This document shows, piece after piece, positions 36,035-44,630 of a stretch of 64,000 nt of DNA (within the stretch, counting starts at the first letter, position 1; every line of letters begins with the position of its first letter). Under the pieces are notes generated by a model. That model saw only the letters and a list, made by a program, of their open reading frames with translations. It was not told the DNA's origin and made no database searches. The DNA is from Rhodovulum sp. ES.010 (lineage in GTDB: Bacteria; Pseudomonadota; Alphaproteobacteria; Rhodobacterales; Rhodobacteraceae): NCBI RefSeq assembly GCF_900142935.1, contig NZ_FSRS01000001.1, forward strand, positions 10,001 through 74,000. Direction: 5' to 3'. A program made the position numbers and the translations under genes.

Positions 36035-37981
36035 TCAATTAACAGTAATTCCGGCCGCCGCCTTGTGATTTTGATTCCGTATAACCTCGGCCGCACTTGA
36101 AAGGTCTGATCGCTTAATCTCTCGAATTACCATAAGCATTCTACCAAGAACGTTACGCCCGCGGCCGTTGCATTCCCCCCAAAAGGTATCTTCCCAGTCG
36201 TTACCTTCGATTAGATACATGCCATTGGTCTTCCGCAGTCGAGAATAGAGGTCCGATTGGGAGAATTTCTGAAGGAGAAGGTCAGTCATGATTGGAACTT
36301 TGACATCGTCCCAGTCACTTCTAACAAAACCTAATATCCTAAGGTAATTGGCGGCCACTTTCGACGTTCCGGCCGAAATTTCTGGTTTGACGAAAAGTTC
36401 AGGCAGGTCTGCTCGGGTCACGCGCGCTCCACGTGCAGCCAGCTTACGATTGATGGCTTCGATGTCGCTATCAGATATCTTCTCCCAAGTCCCCGCCTCA
36501 AACTTCATGGCTTGATAAGCGTGTTCAACAGAATCATATTTGACCCCATCGACTACGACGGAAACTGGGAAAAAGTTAGACAGGAATGTTTTTCGAAAAA
36601 CCCGAATAATCTTGTCGTCGGGCAACTTAGAAATTACATCTTCGGTTTTTGTTTTAAGTAGATCACAATAGGTTCTACCCACAATCTGCCGCGACAAATC
36701 ACATTTCTCAGTCAGGTATCTTTTCCGCACACAATTCAACATCTTTCGTTGCTCGTAGATCTCCTTTAGGTCGGCCTTGGGCCGGAGCCGTTTTGATACC
36801 GCTAAAACACCAACAGAGTGTTGATAAAGCGACCGTTTTGCGATGTTTTTCCGCAATGGGTGGTGCAGGTCCAGTTTGCTACGTGTGACATCGGCCTCGG
36901 CGACCGCGACTTCAAGGTTTCCAATTTTAGCTGGCTGCAATGCGTCCGCAACAAATTGGATCGTTTGCCCCGTTGAACTGTTGTCATCGACAATCGCTAC
37001 GTGTTTTCCGGCAAGTTTTTTTTCGTGGTGACTTGTCCATCGGACGAGGTCTGACCCAGTCAGACCGTGCGTGTCGAATTCATCCTTTGAAGAGTGAAGA
37101 GATACCGGCACCAGAAGTACTTCGCACTTCTTCCTATTGATGAATCTCTGTGCGGTAGCATGAGCGAGCGCCAGTTCTGTGGAGCCTGATGGCAACCCGA
37201 TAATGGTCTCGCATTCTCGACTCCCATATCGAGCGTATTGCGCGGCCGCTGCAGCAATAGTAAGAGGGTGCGCGGCCTCTCGACGAGTGATATGCCGAGA
37301 CGAGAAAACGCCGCGCTGGTACTCGAGTAGAATGTGTTCTTGCAATTTGTCGAACGTTTTCCGCTTTTCGACGAGTGTCCGATAGCCGCTATTTGACAAA
37401 TTTTGCGCCTGCAGCAAAACTCCGTAAAAAAAATCCACTGCTGCTTGGGCGTATGCTTGCCCATCGCGGCGGACCGATTGGTACCCAACCTGATCGAACC
37501 TGTATTTCCCTTGCTTCTCCTCATGCAAAAAGCTGTTGAACATCGTGATAATAGAGTTCTTCGCGTAATCCGCTATTCCAAGCTGAAAGAACGCGTGCTT
37601 TGTTTCTTGGATGGCCTGTAAGGCTTCGTCCAAATCCTCTTTGAAATGGGCAAGTTTTTGTCGCAACTCGAATGTTGGGTTCGTCGAGATGGTGTACCGG
37701 GTTCCTCTGAGGTGTACCTGTCCGGCGATCCGCACGACACGTCTTGAACGATGGAAGAATTCAGGAGCAAACCGATCAAAGACTTCTTCGGACGTGATTA
37801 GTCCGCCGTCGATCGAATAGAACCCAAGAGACAATAAGCGTCTGTTCTGGGGGCTTAGAGTTACGCGAAAAATTTCCTGCAACGACCGAGCTCGGCTATT
37901 TGCCTCGTTCGCAATCCCCGGAAAATCGAATTCCGGCGCGCTGTCGCACAGCGAGGATTTCTCAAGACTGAACTGCTGCAT
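36035..37981 (-). CDS. Phosphoribosyltransferase-NADAR fusion protein
   Basis: A 648-residue protein with low GC relative to its surroundings. The N-terminal 225 residues are of unknown type. A type I phosphoribosyltransferase domain follows, with ETIIGLPSGSTELALAHATA (259-278) and the PRPP-binding loop VAIVDDNSSTGQT (328-340). The last 180 residues are a NADAR (YbiA-like) domain: FLSNFFP (466-472), SVEHAYQAMKF (484-494), VPIMTDLLLQKF and WGECNGRGRNVLGRMLMVIRE (601-621), including the conserved Glu and Trp-Gly of the family. NADAR enzymes cleave N-glycosidic bonds in ADP-ribose-related compounds or remove ADP-ribose from bases; a PRTase does the reverse kind of chemistry with PRPP. A nucleotide or NAD-linked defence or repair role is inferred. 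Confidence 0.85.
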   Translation of the reverse strand: MQQFSLEKSSLCDSAPEFDFPGIANEANSRARSLQEIFRVTLSPQNRRLLSLGFYSIDGGLITSEEVFDRFAPEFFHRSRRVVRIAGQVHLRGTRYTISTNPTFELRQKLAHFKEDLDEALQAIQETKHAFFQLGIADYAKNSIITMFNSFLHEEKQGKYRFDQVGYQSVRRDGQAYAQAAVDFFYGVLLQAQNLSNSGYRTLVEKRKTFDKLQEHILLEYQRGVFSSRHITRREAAHPLTIAAAAAQYARYGSRECETIIGLPSGSTELALAHATAQRFINRKKCEVLLVPVSLHSSKDEFDTHGLTGSDLVRWTSHHEKKLAGKHVAIVDDNSSTGQTIQFVADALQPAKIGNLEVAVAEADVTRSKLDLHHPLRKNIAKRSLYQHSVGVLAVSKRLRPKADLKEIYEQRKMLNCVRKRYLTEKCDLSRQIVGRTYCDLLKTKTEDVISKLPDDKIIRVFRKTFLSNFFPVSVVVDGVKYDSVEHAYQAMKFEAGTWEKISDSDIEAINRKLAARGARVTRADLPELFVKPEISAGTSKVAANYLRILGFVRSDWDDVKVPIMTDLLLQKFSQSDLYSRLRKTNGMYLIEGNDWEDTFWGECNGRGRNVLGRMLMVIREIKRSDLSSAAEVIRNQNHKAAAGITVN

Positions 37982-38297
37982 CTGCGGTCACCTTCATTGT
38001 TGCTTTCGCGGCGAGCTCATTGTCTCGGCGATGGAGTTCCGAAAATCTGCCCAGAGGTTGCCTGCGAGGGGAGTAGGGTACAAGAACAACTTTCCGCTGA
38101 TCGACTTTACTCTTTCATGGAGCAAGAAGGCATGCTTCGCGCCACCTATCTGACAAAGACGGTGACACTAAGAACGCTTCGAGGACTTAGCCGGTAGCTC
38201 ATGCAACACGTCCAGACAAGCGCACGTTCAAAGCAGCGAAACCGCTCAAGTCGAATTCGAATAGCTTAGGTTTGCGTCGTCGTTTCCAGCACTTAGC
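37982..38297. other. Intergenic, no gene seen
   Basis: About 315 bases upstream of the PRTase-NADAR gene. Should hold its promoter. No gene supported. Confidence 0.35.
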
Positions 38298-38575
38298 GGT
38301 CATTCGTCCGACGCGCAGCGAACGGCAGTTCCCCGCCCGCTTCGACGCATCCGGAAGGGCGCGATCAGCTTTCCGGCGGACTGCCGGGCACAGTTGGGTC
38401 GCAAGTATTACCTGGCCTGACGGGGGGGCGTCTGGATTTCCGAGCGGAGGATGATGATCCGCGGGGCCGCGTCCACGCAACTTGCCCGCGCCGCCTGCAT
38501 CGCCCATAGGGGAAATTCCGGAACAAGCGCGGATCCGCTCCGGTCGCCCGGCCCGGCGTACCGGACCCAAGCCCC

Positions 38576-40396
38576 TCATCCCATTTCCGAGCCTCCCGCT
38601 TCCGGCTCTGCCTCCGAGCTGAACCGGGCCGCATTCCGGGCCAGCTTGGCGACCATGCGGGGCAGGGTAGTTTTCCGGTTTTCGGGGTCGAGGCAGGGCA
38701 GTTTGGGATGCGCGGCCTCGAGCGTGCCGAGGCGCTCCCGCCAGGCGGCCGGGTCTTCCCGGAAGGCCGCCAGGGCTGCGGGGCCAAGGACCAAGACCGG
38801 GCGCGCGCTGTCCGGGGGCTGGGCCTCCAGCCCCACGACCGGAACGCGATCGCAGGGCAGGCCCGTGGCCGCCGACAGTTGCGTCCGCAGCAGGTCCGGC
38901 GGGTCCAGGTCCAGGGAGACAATGACCAGCCGGTCCGCGCGCGCCTGCGCCGCGCGGCGCAGCACCGCCGCCCGTCCGGACAGCAGCATGCCTGGCGCGG
39001 GCGGGTTGAACGGGTCGGGCGGGGCCGGCAGGTGGTCGGAGTGCGCACAAAAGGCCTGCGCGAACACCTCGGCCGTGCCCGACGTCCCGGTCCGGGAAGG
39101 ACGGCCCAGGAGGATGCGATCGGGGGTGGCCCGCGCCGCGCTGCCATCCGCGAAGACCAGGTCGATCCGGCGCGCCGACGCGTGGATGCGTTGGCGGAAC
39201 CGATCCGCGCTTTGCCGGGCCGCTTTCAACACCCGCCCGATCCAGGCGCCAAGGCTCAGCCGGTCTCCGCTGGCCCCTCCAGCAGCGCGCGCAGGGCGGC
39301 CACGTCTTGCGAAACGGCGTCCAGATTCTCCTGCACCGCCCCGAGCGCGTGGGCCTGCCGCTCCTGCATGTCCCGCATCTCCAGGATTGTCTTGATGAGC
39401 CGGGCCGCGGCGGAGCCCTCTGTCGTTTCCGGGTTCTGCAAGAGGTCCAGCAAGGGGTGCAGGGCCTGCACGTCCTTGCGCGTGTCCTCCAGCGTGCTCA
39501 TCAGCACCTTTTCCGGGTCCGGCAAGGCCAGAGGCGTGGGCTGGGGCTGGATCATGGAATGTCTCCTGTGTCATGGGAAAAGCGGCCTGTTCGGGTCGTC
39601 CGGACAGGGTGTGCAGCATGAGGCCGGCGGCCAGCACCGGGTCCGCCCGGCGCAGGGCCGCGGCATGGGCGAAGCGGGCGCGCATGCGGGCCGGTTCGAA
39701 ATCATGGCCCAGGGCGGAGAGGCGCAAGGACAGCGTGTCCGCGTGCCGGCAGACAAAGCTAGGGGTGCCATGGCCGGTGGTCTCGATCTCGACCCTTATC
39801 GGGCTGCCGACCGCCTCCAGCGCGGCGTTCAGCCCGGGCAGGTCCGTCGGCCGCCGCGCGAAGGCCGCGTTCAGGTCCCGGGCCAGACGCGGGGCATGGA
39901 CATGCTCGGCCAGGCGCCGCTTGGGCACATGCCCGGATAGGCGGAGCGGCCGCCCACGGCTGTAATAGGGCTCTTCAAGGCCCAGCCGCCGGGCCAGCCC
40001 CCGGTGGGTCGTATCGGTATGGGCGGGGCTGGTGATGGGGCGCAAGGGAAAGCCGAGGAAGGTTCTCAACGCGGCGAAGCCATGGGCGTGATCGCAGGCC
40101 GCATCGGCGTGACGCACGAGGATCCAGGGCGCCATGTCGGGCGGCAGCCCGTGCCGGCCGAGCGCGAAGCGGAAGACGGCCAGCCATTGGGGCCGGGAGA
40201 GCCAGAGCCCTTCCGGCGCCGACAGGGTGAGGTGGACGAACCCGTCCCGGTCGGGATCGGAAAAGCGCTGGAAGAACCGGCGCGCCCGGGTCGGGCTGGA
40301 CACGGGCACCGTGCCGCCCAGCAGCTCATGGCCGGGCCGCATGTCGTAGCTTGCCAGGCATTCGGCCGTCCGGTGAAATTGCAGGTGCGGCCGCAT
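38576..40396 (-). CDS. mobA: MobA/VirD2-like relaxase
   Basis: A 606-residue open frame starting at the ATG that overlaps the mobC stop (TGATG). Relaxase features: Tyr17 near the N-terminus (nucleophile candidate), GFVHLTLSAPEG (53-64, His55 and the S-x-P motif) and HADAACDHAHGF (96-107), the His triad. It should nick oriT and pilot the strand. The frame stays open through a stretch where a 99-residue protein is encoded in another frame (39256-39555); that stretch of mobA is poorly conserved against copy 2, so it may be a linker. The C-terminal part (LSLGAWIGRVLKAARQSADRF..) is conserved in copy 2 and could also be an independent protein. Confidence 0.78.
   Translation of the reverse strand: MRPHLQFHRTAECLASYDMRPGHELLGGTVPVSSPTRARRFFQRFSDPDRDGFVHLTLSAPEGLWLSRPQWLAVFRFALGRHGLPPDMAPWILVRHADAACDHAHGFAALRTFLGFPLRPITSPAHTDTTHRGLARRLGLEEPYYSRGRPLRLSGHVPKRRLAEHVHAPRLARDLNAAFARRPTDLPGLNAALEAVGSPIRVEIETTGHGTPSFVCRHADTLSLRLSALGHDFEPARMRARFAHAAALRRADPVLAAGLMLHTLSGRPEQAAFPMTQETFHDPAPAHASGLAGPGKGADEHAGGHAQGRAGPAPLAGPLAEPGNDRGLRRGPAHQDNPGDAGHAGAAGPRARGGAGESGRRFARRGRPARAAGGASGDRLSLGAWIGRVLKAARQSADRFRQRIHASARRIDLVFADGSAARATPDRILLGRPSRTGTSGTAEVFAQAFCAHSDHLPAPPDPFNPPAPGMLLSGRAAVLRRAAQARADRLVIVSLDLDPPDLLRTQLSAATGLPCDRVPVVGLEAQPPDSARPVLVLGPAALAAFREDPAAWRERLGTLEAAHPKLPCLDPENRKTTLPRMVAKLARNAARFSSEAEPEAGGSEMG
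39256..39555 (-). CDS. Nested MobB-like helical protein
   Basis: A 99-residue protein (LPDPEKVLMSTLEDTRKDVQALHPLLDLLQ...) predicted to be a coiled coil. It lies entirely inside the mobA frame in another frame, with its own CAGGAG site. Between the two copies of the module many base changes are silent in this frame but change residues in the mobA frame, and an indel of three codons is kept in frame. That shows this is the selected frame. Genes nested in mobA are known from ColE1 and RSF1010-type mobilisation loci, where they assist the relaxase. Confidence 0.8.
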   Translation of the reverse strand: MIQPQPTPLALPDPEKVLMSTLEDTRKDVQALHPLLDLLQNPETTEGSAAARLIKTILEMRDMQERQAHALGAVQENLDAVSQDVAALRALLEGPAETG

Positions 40397-40743
40397 CAGC
40401 CCCGCTCCGATCCCGCCGGCAAATGGGCCAGAAACAACTGTTCGGCGGCATCCAGCAACCGCTCGATCCGGTCCCGGGGGATCGGGCTGTCCGTGCCCTG
40501 GGCGAGGTGCAGGAGCGCGTTCAGCAGCTCGCCGACCCGGGCGATATCGCGGGCCAGCCGCATGTCGTGCGACACCTGCGCGGACAACAGGCGCGTGCGG
40601 ATGAACTCCGCAAGCTGGGCGTAACCGTGTTCCTGCGCCCGGCGCTTCAGTTCTGACTTCTCCGCCGGTGTCAGGCGGATCTTTTGTTCTTCCGAACGCT
40701 TGGTGGTGTTCGACTTTCCGACCGGTCCGGTCATATTGCGCAT
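40396..40743 (-). CDS. mobC: MobC-like relaxosome protein
   Basis: A 115-residue protein from MRNMTGPVGKSN, preceded by an AAGGAG site. TKRSEEQKIRLTPAEKSELKRRAQEHGYAQLAEFIRTRLL is the RHH-like DNA-binding region of MobC, followed by a helical MRLARDIARVGELLNALLHLAQG segment typical of the family. It would bind oriT and help the relaxase. The start at 40743 is preferred to 40764. Confidence 0.85.
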   Translation of the reverse strand: MRNMTGPVGKSNTTKRSEEQKIRLTPAEKSELKRRAQEHGYAQLAEFIRTRLLSAQVSHDMRLARDIARVGELLNALLHLAQGTDSPIPRDRIERLLDAAEQLFLAHLPAGSERG

Positions 40744-41009
40744 GGTCAGGTCTCCTTCGTTCAACCGGGCGGCCTTCGCCCGCGGGGTGCATGGAGAACC
40801 TATGATATCGCGCCGAAAATCCCGATCGGGGTGGGGTAGAGAAGCGGCAGGGATGTGCAGATTTCTGTGGAAAACCCAGCCGGTTCTCGCGGAGACGGCG
40901 CGCAGGATCGGTCATGCCGGCCGCGGCCGGCGGCGCATGTTCGGGCGTTTCCAGGAAAATGCGGACCGGCCGGGCGTGCGAGGAAATGTCGTTCAATAAT
41001 GCCACCGGG

Positions 41010-41033
41010 CCCGCGTATTAGTACTTACGCGGG
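41010..41033. other. Hairpin in the mob intergenic region, candidate oriT part
   Basis: CCCGCGTA (41010-41017) pairs perfectly with TACGCGGG (41026-41033) around an 8-base loop. The same stem is found at 57692-57716 with one more base in the loop. It lies about 270 bases upstream of mobC in the conserved non-coding stretch of the module. Such hairpins often mark oriT; no nic site is proven. Confidence 0.5.
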
Positions 41034-41375
41034 AGCGGCCGACCCGTACGGCACCGCCGCGTTGCCTGGCGGTGCCCCAGCGATCCAGGGGACGGCAGGC
41101 ATGGCTGTCGCGCTCAGGTCGAACGCGAGCATCGCGCCTCAGGGCATGTCGTCTGCCAAAGGTAGCCGTAGCTCGGACCTGCCGGCGGACAGAATCCGGT
41201 CGAGGGGGCCTTATCCACGTTCGTCAAGCGCGGCCCTGTAACGCGCGATGCTTCTGCTCTTCGTTGAAACCTGCGCCGCGCGGGCTGCCGGGAGAGCAGG
41301 CCGACTGCCCGGAAATGTCCGTTTTGCCCCTTTCATAACCCCCACTTTCATAACCCCCAAATGCCCCGAAAGTGC

Positions 41376-41885
41376 GTAACATATTGAAGAAAAATGGCTT
41401 TCCGGTTATGAATCCTGCAAAACAGACATTCTTGAGCCTCCTCGGAGCCGTTTTGCGGGAGAAGTGTGTAACAGGAATCTCAAAAAATTATTACAAAACA
41501 AGGATGTAACGTGAAGATCTGATGTAACACTTTATGTTACATCTCTAAGTGTATGATTTTATGTCATATAATCTATCTATCTATCTATGTAACAAGATAT
41601 AGATATATATATACATACATACACACACACGCACGCACACACACGCGCACGCACGTACGCACACGCCCCTGAGGGATATACATCTCGGCGTTACGCGTTA
41701 CACAAGCTAAGCCATTGAAAATAAACGAAACAGGTGTAACGCGATTTCGACGCCGCGGGCAGGAAGGGGTAAGTCCAAGAAAATAAAGGGAAAAATTGTA
41801 ACACCACTTCAGCATGACGCACGGAAAAAGCCTAAAATATTGAAAATAAAGAAGAGATTTTTGGCGCGTCAGGAGAGCCTGTTAC
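41376..41885. repeat. AT-rich region with GTAAC motifs and ~62-base tandem repeats
   Basis: GTAAC or GTTAC occurs 11 times here, about ten times the chance rate. Three imperfect repeats of about 62 bases start at 41708, 41770 and 41833, each with TAA..(A/T)GAAAATAAA(C/G) and most with a GTAAC. There is also a tetranucleotide CTAT run near 41570-41588. No gene fits. It looks like an iteron-type replication or regulatory region, but no rep gene is adjacent. Confidence 0.6.
41603..41666. repeat. 64-base alternating purine-pyrimidine tract
   Basis: Every base from 41603 to 41666 alternates purine and pyrimidine (AT repeats, then ACAT, then CA and CG runs). Such tracts can flip to Z-DNA under negative supercoiling. 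It sits within the AT-rich repeat region. Confidence 0.75.
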
Positions 41886-42333
41886 AGCAGGGGCGATTTT
41901 CGCGATTGCCCGAAGCGGTCGGGTGGGGCGCTTAGAGGCGGCGTGTGGCCAGGCTGGGCGCGCCCAGGCGCCAGCGGGTCAGGCCGCGGATTGCCCCTCA
42001 GGGCCGCGGAGCGAGGCGCTGAGGGCGGGCGTGTTTTCGGGTCTGTGTTGGGTGGAAAATGGAAGAGCGCGCCTCAGAGAGCCTCTCAGAGCTCCTGCGG
42101 TGCGATGCCGGGTTTTCGTGAAATCCGGTCGCTCCATTCGCTGACGGCGATCTCCACACGGCCAGCAAGTTTACCGCTCCACCGGCAAGTCAGAGATCCG
42201 CGTGGTGTATCGCGGACTGCGATACTCGGCGCGCATCGCCCAGGCCCGCCCTGTCCCTTCGGAACCAAGGACCATGGTCTTCTTGCCGAACCGGGCATTG
42301 ACCGCATCCAGCGCCTGCATCACCGCGCGAGAT

Positions 42334-42612
42334 CGCGCTTCGGTCCCCCGTCGCGATCACGAAAGCATCGCAAGGCGCGGTTCGTGATCATGTCGATGGA
42401 ACGGTTCGAGGCGCTCACATCCGGGCGCGGGTCGCAGGTCGCGGTGGATGTTGCCGATATGCCGGAGGGCCTGGGCGCACTCCTGGAAGAGGGCCTCGAG
42501 CATCACTTCCGTGGTCGCTGATTTCCCGGCTGCGGGCTAGGTCTTCGACGATCACCGCCTCCGGAAATAGCAGGCGGATCGTGGAGGGACGGAAGGCCGC
42601 AATAAGCGATTA
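42334..42612 (+). pseudogene. Degraded Phd-toxin module
   Basis: Close relative of 58700-58975. The antitoxin has a one-base insertion near 42360 and the toxin has several in-frame stops (for example TAG where the intact copy has CAG and TGG). FVIMSMERFEALTSGRGSQVAVDVADM is still readable. It follows mob copy 1 in the same way as the intact module follows copy 2. Confidence 0.8.
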
Positions 42613-42675
42613 GCCTCCCGCACCAATCCCGTCGGATGGAAGGGGCTTCAGATCAGGCGGCATCGCTATGAGCGG

Positions 42676-43110
42676 CTACCGGCAATACCCCGAGCGCGGC
42701 AGCCGCGCCCGCGCGGCCCGCGTCTCGAGTTCTCGATAGCGTCCCCCGGAATAGCGCGGGCAATCCAGCGCCTGGCCATTGGCAATCGCGATCGCGCCGA
42801 TGTCCTGGCCATCGAGATAGCAAACCCCGACCCAGCGGTCATAGGTCCGCGCGCCGTTGAGCCGGCAGGCGACATGCTTCCCGCCGACCAGGCGCGCCAT
42901 GAAGCTCCGGGCGTCCCGGCCGGCGCGGGTGGAGGTTTCGGGCCCGTCGACGCCGTTCAGGCGGACAGGCGTGCCGGCCACGACGATCGTGTCGACATCG
43001 CGCACGACGGTGACGCGCCCCTCGATAACGCGCTCGGCGGCTGCCGGCAGGGCGAGGAGCCCTGCCAGAAGGAAGACGGACAAGCCTGGGCGCAGGGCTT
43101 TCCCGGGCAT
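42676..43110 (-). CDS. Secreted staphylococcal-nuclease-like protein
   Basis: About 144 residues from the ATG at 43110, which overlaps the lipoprotein stop by one base. A signal peptide (LSVFLLAGLLALPAAA-E) is followed by an SNase fold: GRVTVVRDVDTIVVAGTPVRLNGVDGPE, RAGRDARSFMARLVGGKHVACRLNG, YDRWVGVCYLDGQDIGAIAIANGQAL. Arg, Asp and Glu of the family's active site appear to be kept. It acts outside the cytoplasm. It forms a pair with the lipoprotein before it. Confidence 0.88.
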   Translation of the reverse strand: MPGKALRPGLSVFLLAGLLALPAAAERVIEGRVTVVRDVDTIVVAGTPVRLNGVDGPETSTRAGRDARSFMARLVGGKHVACRLNGARTYDRWVGVCYLDGQDIGAIAIANGQALDCPRYSGGRYRELETRAARARLPRSGYCR

Positions 43111-43457
43111 CAGCGGCACCGCTTTGCGCCCATCGTGCGCTCGATGGCCTGGAGGCGCCCCTTGGCAATGGCGATGGCGGCTTCCTTGTCATTTCCGGAC
43201 ATGCTGGACACGGGCAGGCCGAGCAGGAAGACGCCCCATGCATCCCCGGAAGCGGCGGCTTTCTGTGCCGCGCTCAGGTTCGTGAGGTCCTGCTCGATCC
43301 GCGTTTTCCGGTCGGCCAGCTGACTGCAGGAAAGCCGCGCGTAATCATGGTCATCGATCTCTACCGCGGCAATCTGATCGGGCTGCTTGGCGCAGGCGCC
43401 AAGCGCCAGCGTTGCGACGAGCGCCGCCCCAAGGAAATTGCGATAGCGTGTTTTCAT
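43110..43457 (-). CDS. Small lipoprotein (paralogue of 16559-16915)
   Basis: A 115-residue protein from MKTRYRNFLGAALVATLALGAC, lipobox LGAC. The mature part, LSCSQLADRKTRIEQDLTNL and SMSGNDKEAAIAIAKGRLQAIERTMGAKRC, follows the pattern of the element 2 lipoprotein. It is translationally coupled to the SNase-like gene, so the two may act together at the envelope, for example in exclusion of incoming DNA. That is inference. Confidence 0.82.
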   Translation of the reverse strand: MKTRYRNFLGAALVATLALGACAKQPDQIAAVEIDDHDYARLSCSQLADRKTRIEQDLTNLSAAQKAAASGDAWGVFLLGLPVSSMSGNDKEAAIAIAKGRLQAIERTMGAKRCR

Positions 43458-43582
43458 GTCTCGACCCCGTGTCTTGTGGTAGACTCTTTTCAACGGTGCC
43501 GCGAAGATCATTGGGCCGGAAAAATGAGTCAATCGGAAAACTGGACGCATCGGAAAGCTCGGTTTATCCTGAAGGCGGGTTC

Positions 43583-44449
43583 ATGAGTCCAGTCCGCGCA
43601 TCAGGTCCGCGATGGAGTGTCGAGAAGCGTTACGAGTTCATCGAGTTCCGCCTGTTCTGGACGGGTCGGCTGAACCGTGGCGACCTGATGGGGACCTTCG
43701 GGCTGTCCCAGCAGCAGGCCTCGGCCGACATCAACACCTATCTCGAGGGCCGCAAGAGCAACCTGGTCTACGACCGGAATGCCAAGTGCTACCGGCGGGG
43801 CCGGAATTTCCGCCCGCGCTTCTACCGGCCCGACGCGGGCGGGTTCCTGGCCCAGCTTCAGGCCGTGGAGACCGGCCTGCTGGCCCGGACCGAGAGCTGG
43901 ATCGCGCCCTTGCCGGCGGTGGCCGGCGCGCCCCTGCCGGCGCGCGGCGTCGTTCCGGAAATCCTGCGCGAGGTCTACGGGGCGATCACGGACGGGCTGG
44001 CGCTGGAGGTCGTCTACCAGTCGATGTCGCGCCCGGAGCCGGGGGCGCGGGTCATCGAGCCCCATGCGCTGGCCTTCGACGGGTTCCGCTGGCATGCGCG
44101 GGCCTTCTGCCGGCGGGACGGCGTGTTCAAGGATTTCCTGCTTTCACGGATCCTGGAGGCCCGGGAGAGCGGGCTTGCGGAAAGTGCCTCCGCGGACGAC
44201 CGGGCCTGGCAGGAGGAAATCGAGCTGGTGATCGCGCCGCATCCGGGGCTTTCCGAGGCGCAGGCCCGGGTCTTCGAGATGGATTACGCGATGGAGGAGG
44301 GCGTGGCGCGGATCCCCGTGCGCCGGGCGTTGCTCTACTACGCGCTGAAGCGGCTGGGGCTGGATACGGATCCGGACGCGCGGGCGCCGCGGGATCAGCA
44401 GATCGTGCTGGTCAACCGGGACGAGGTGATGGCGGCGCTTGGCGGGTGA
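43583..44449 (+). CDS. WYL-domain regulator (BrxR/CapW-like)
   Basis: A 288-residue protein. An N-terminal winged helix (VEKRYEFIEFRLFWTGRLNRGDLMGTFGLSQQQASADINTYLE) precedes a WYL domain (LALEVVYQSMSRPEPGARVIEPHALAFDGFRWHARAFC) and a C-terminal WCX-like domain. Regulators of this build (BrxR, CapW, BrxS-like) control BREX, CBASS and other defence loci by repression. A brxA gene and a brxB fragment follow at 46203, so this is probably the BREX regulator. Confidence 0.85.
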   Translation: MSPVRASGPRWSVEKRYEFIEFRLFWTGRLNRGDLMGTFGLSQQQASADINTYLEGRKSNLVYDRNAKCYRRGRNFRPRFYRPDAGGFLAQLQAVETGLLARTESWIAPLPAVAGAPLPARGVVPEILREVYGAITDGLALEVVYQSMSRPEPGARVIEPHALAFDGFRWHARAFCRRDGVFKDFLLSRILEARESGLAESASADDRAWQEEIELVIAPHPGLSEAQARVFEMDYAMEEGVARIPVRRALLYYALKRLGLDTDPDARAPRDQQIVLVNRDEVMAALGG

Positions 44450-44630
44450 AGCCTTGCGCAAGGGTGAATCCGGCCATCCGATTTCGGTTTGCCGGCATCG
44501 AACAGTCGGAAAGCGGGCTGTTTTTCCACAGAAATCATCCTATGGGCGATTCCGTCGCGGCGGCTCGTGTCTTATTTATAGTTTAGGGGATACCCTGAGG
44601 AAGGCCCGGTTCCCCAGCCTTACCGACCGG

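Larger units (their letters stand above)
38298..41150 (-). mobile_element. Mobilisation module, copy 1
   Basis: A 2.85-kb segment similar along its whole length to 54966-57828. It contains mobC, mobA, nested mobB and a conserved intergenic stretch with a perfect hairpin. Both copies start with the same TCCGGAAGGG..GCGATCAGCTTTCC sequence and end in CGCTCAGGTCGAACGCGAGC. This is plasmid-type DNA now in the island. Confidence 0.8.

Noticed and set aside
41585..41815. A 76-residue minus-strand frame rich in CVRV repeats
   Set aside because: It translates the dinucleotide repeat tract and has no ribosome site.
41376..41885. CRISPR array in the repeat region
   Set aside because: Repeat units are imperfect, about 62 bases long and contiguous, with no regular spacers, and no cas gene is in the window.
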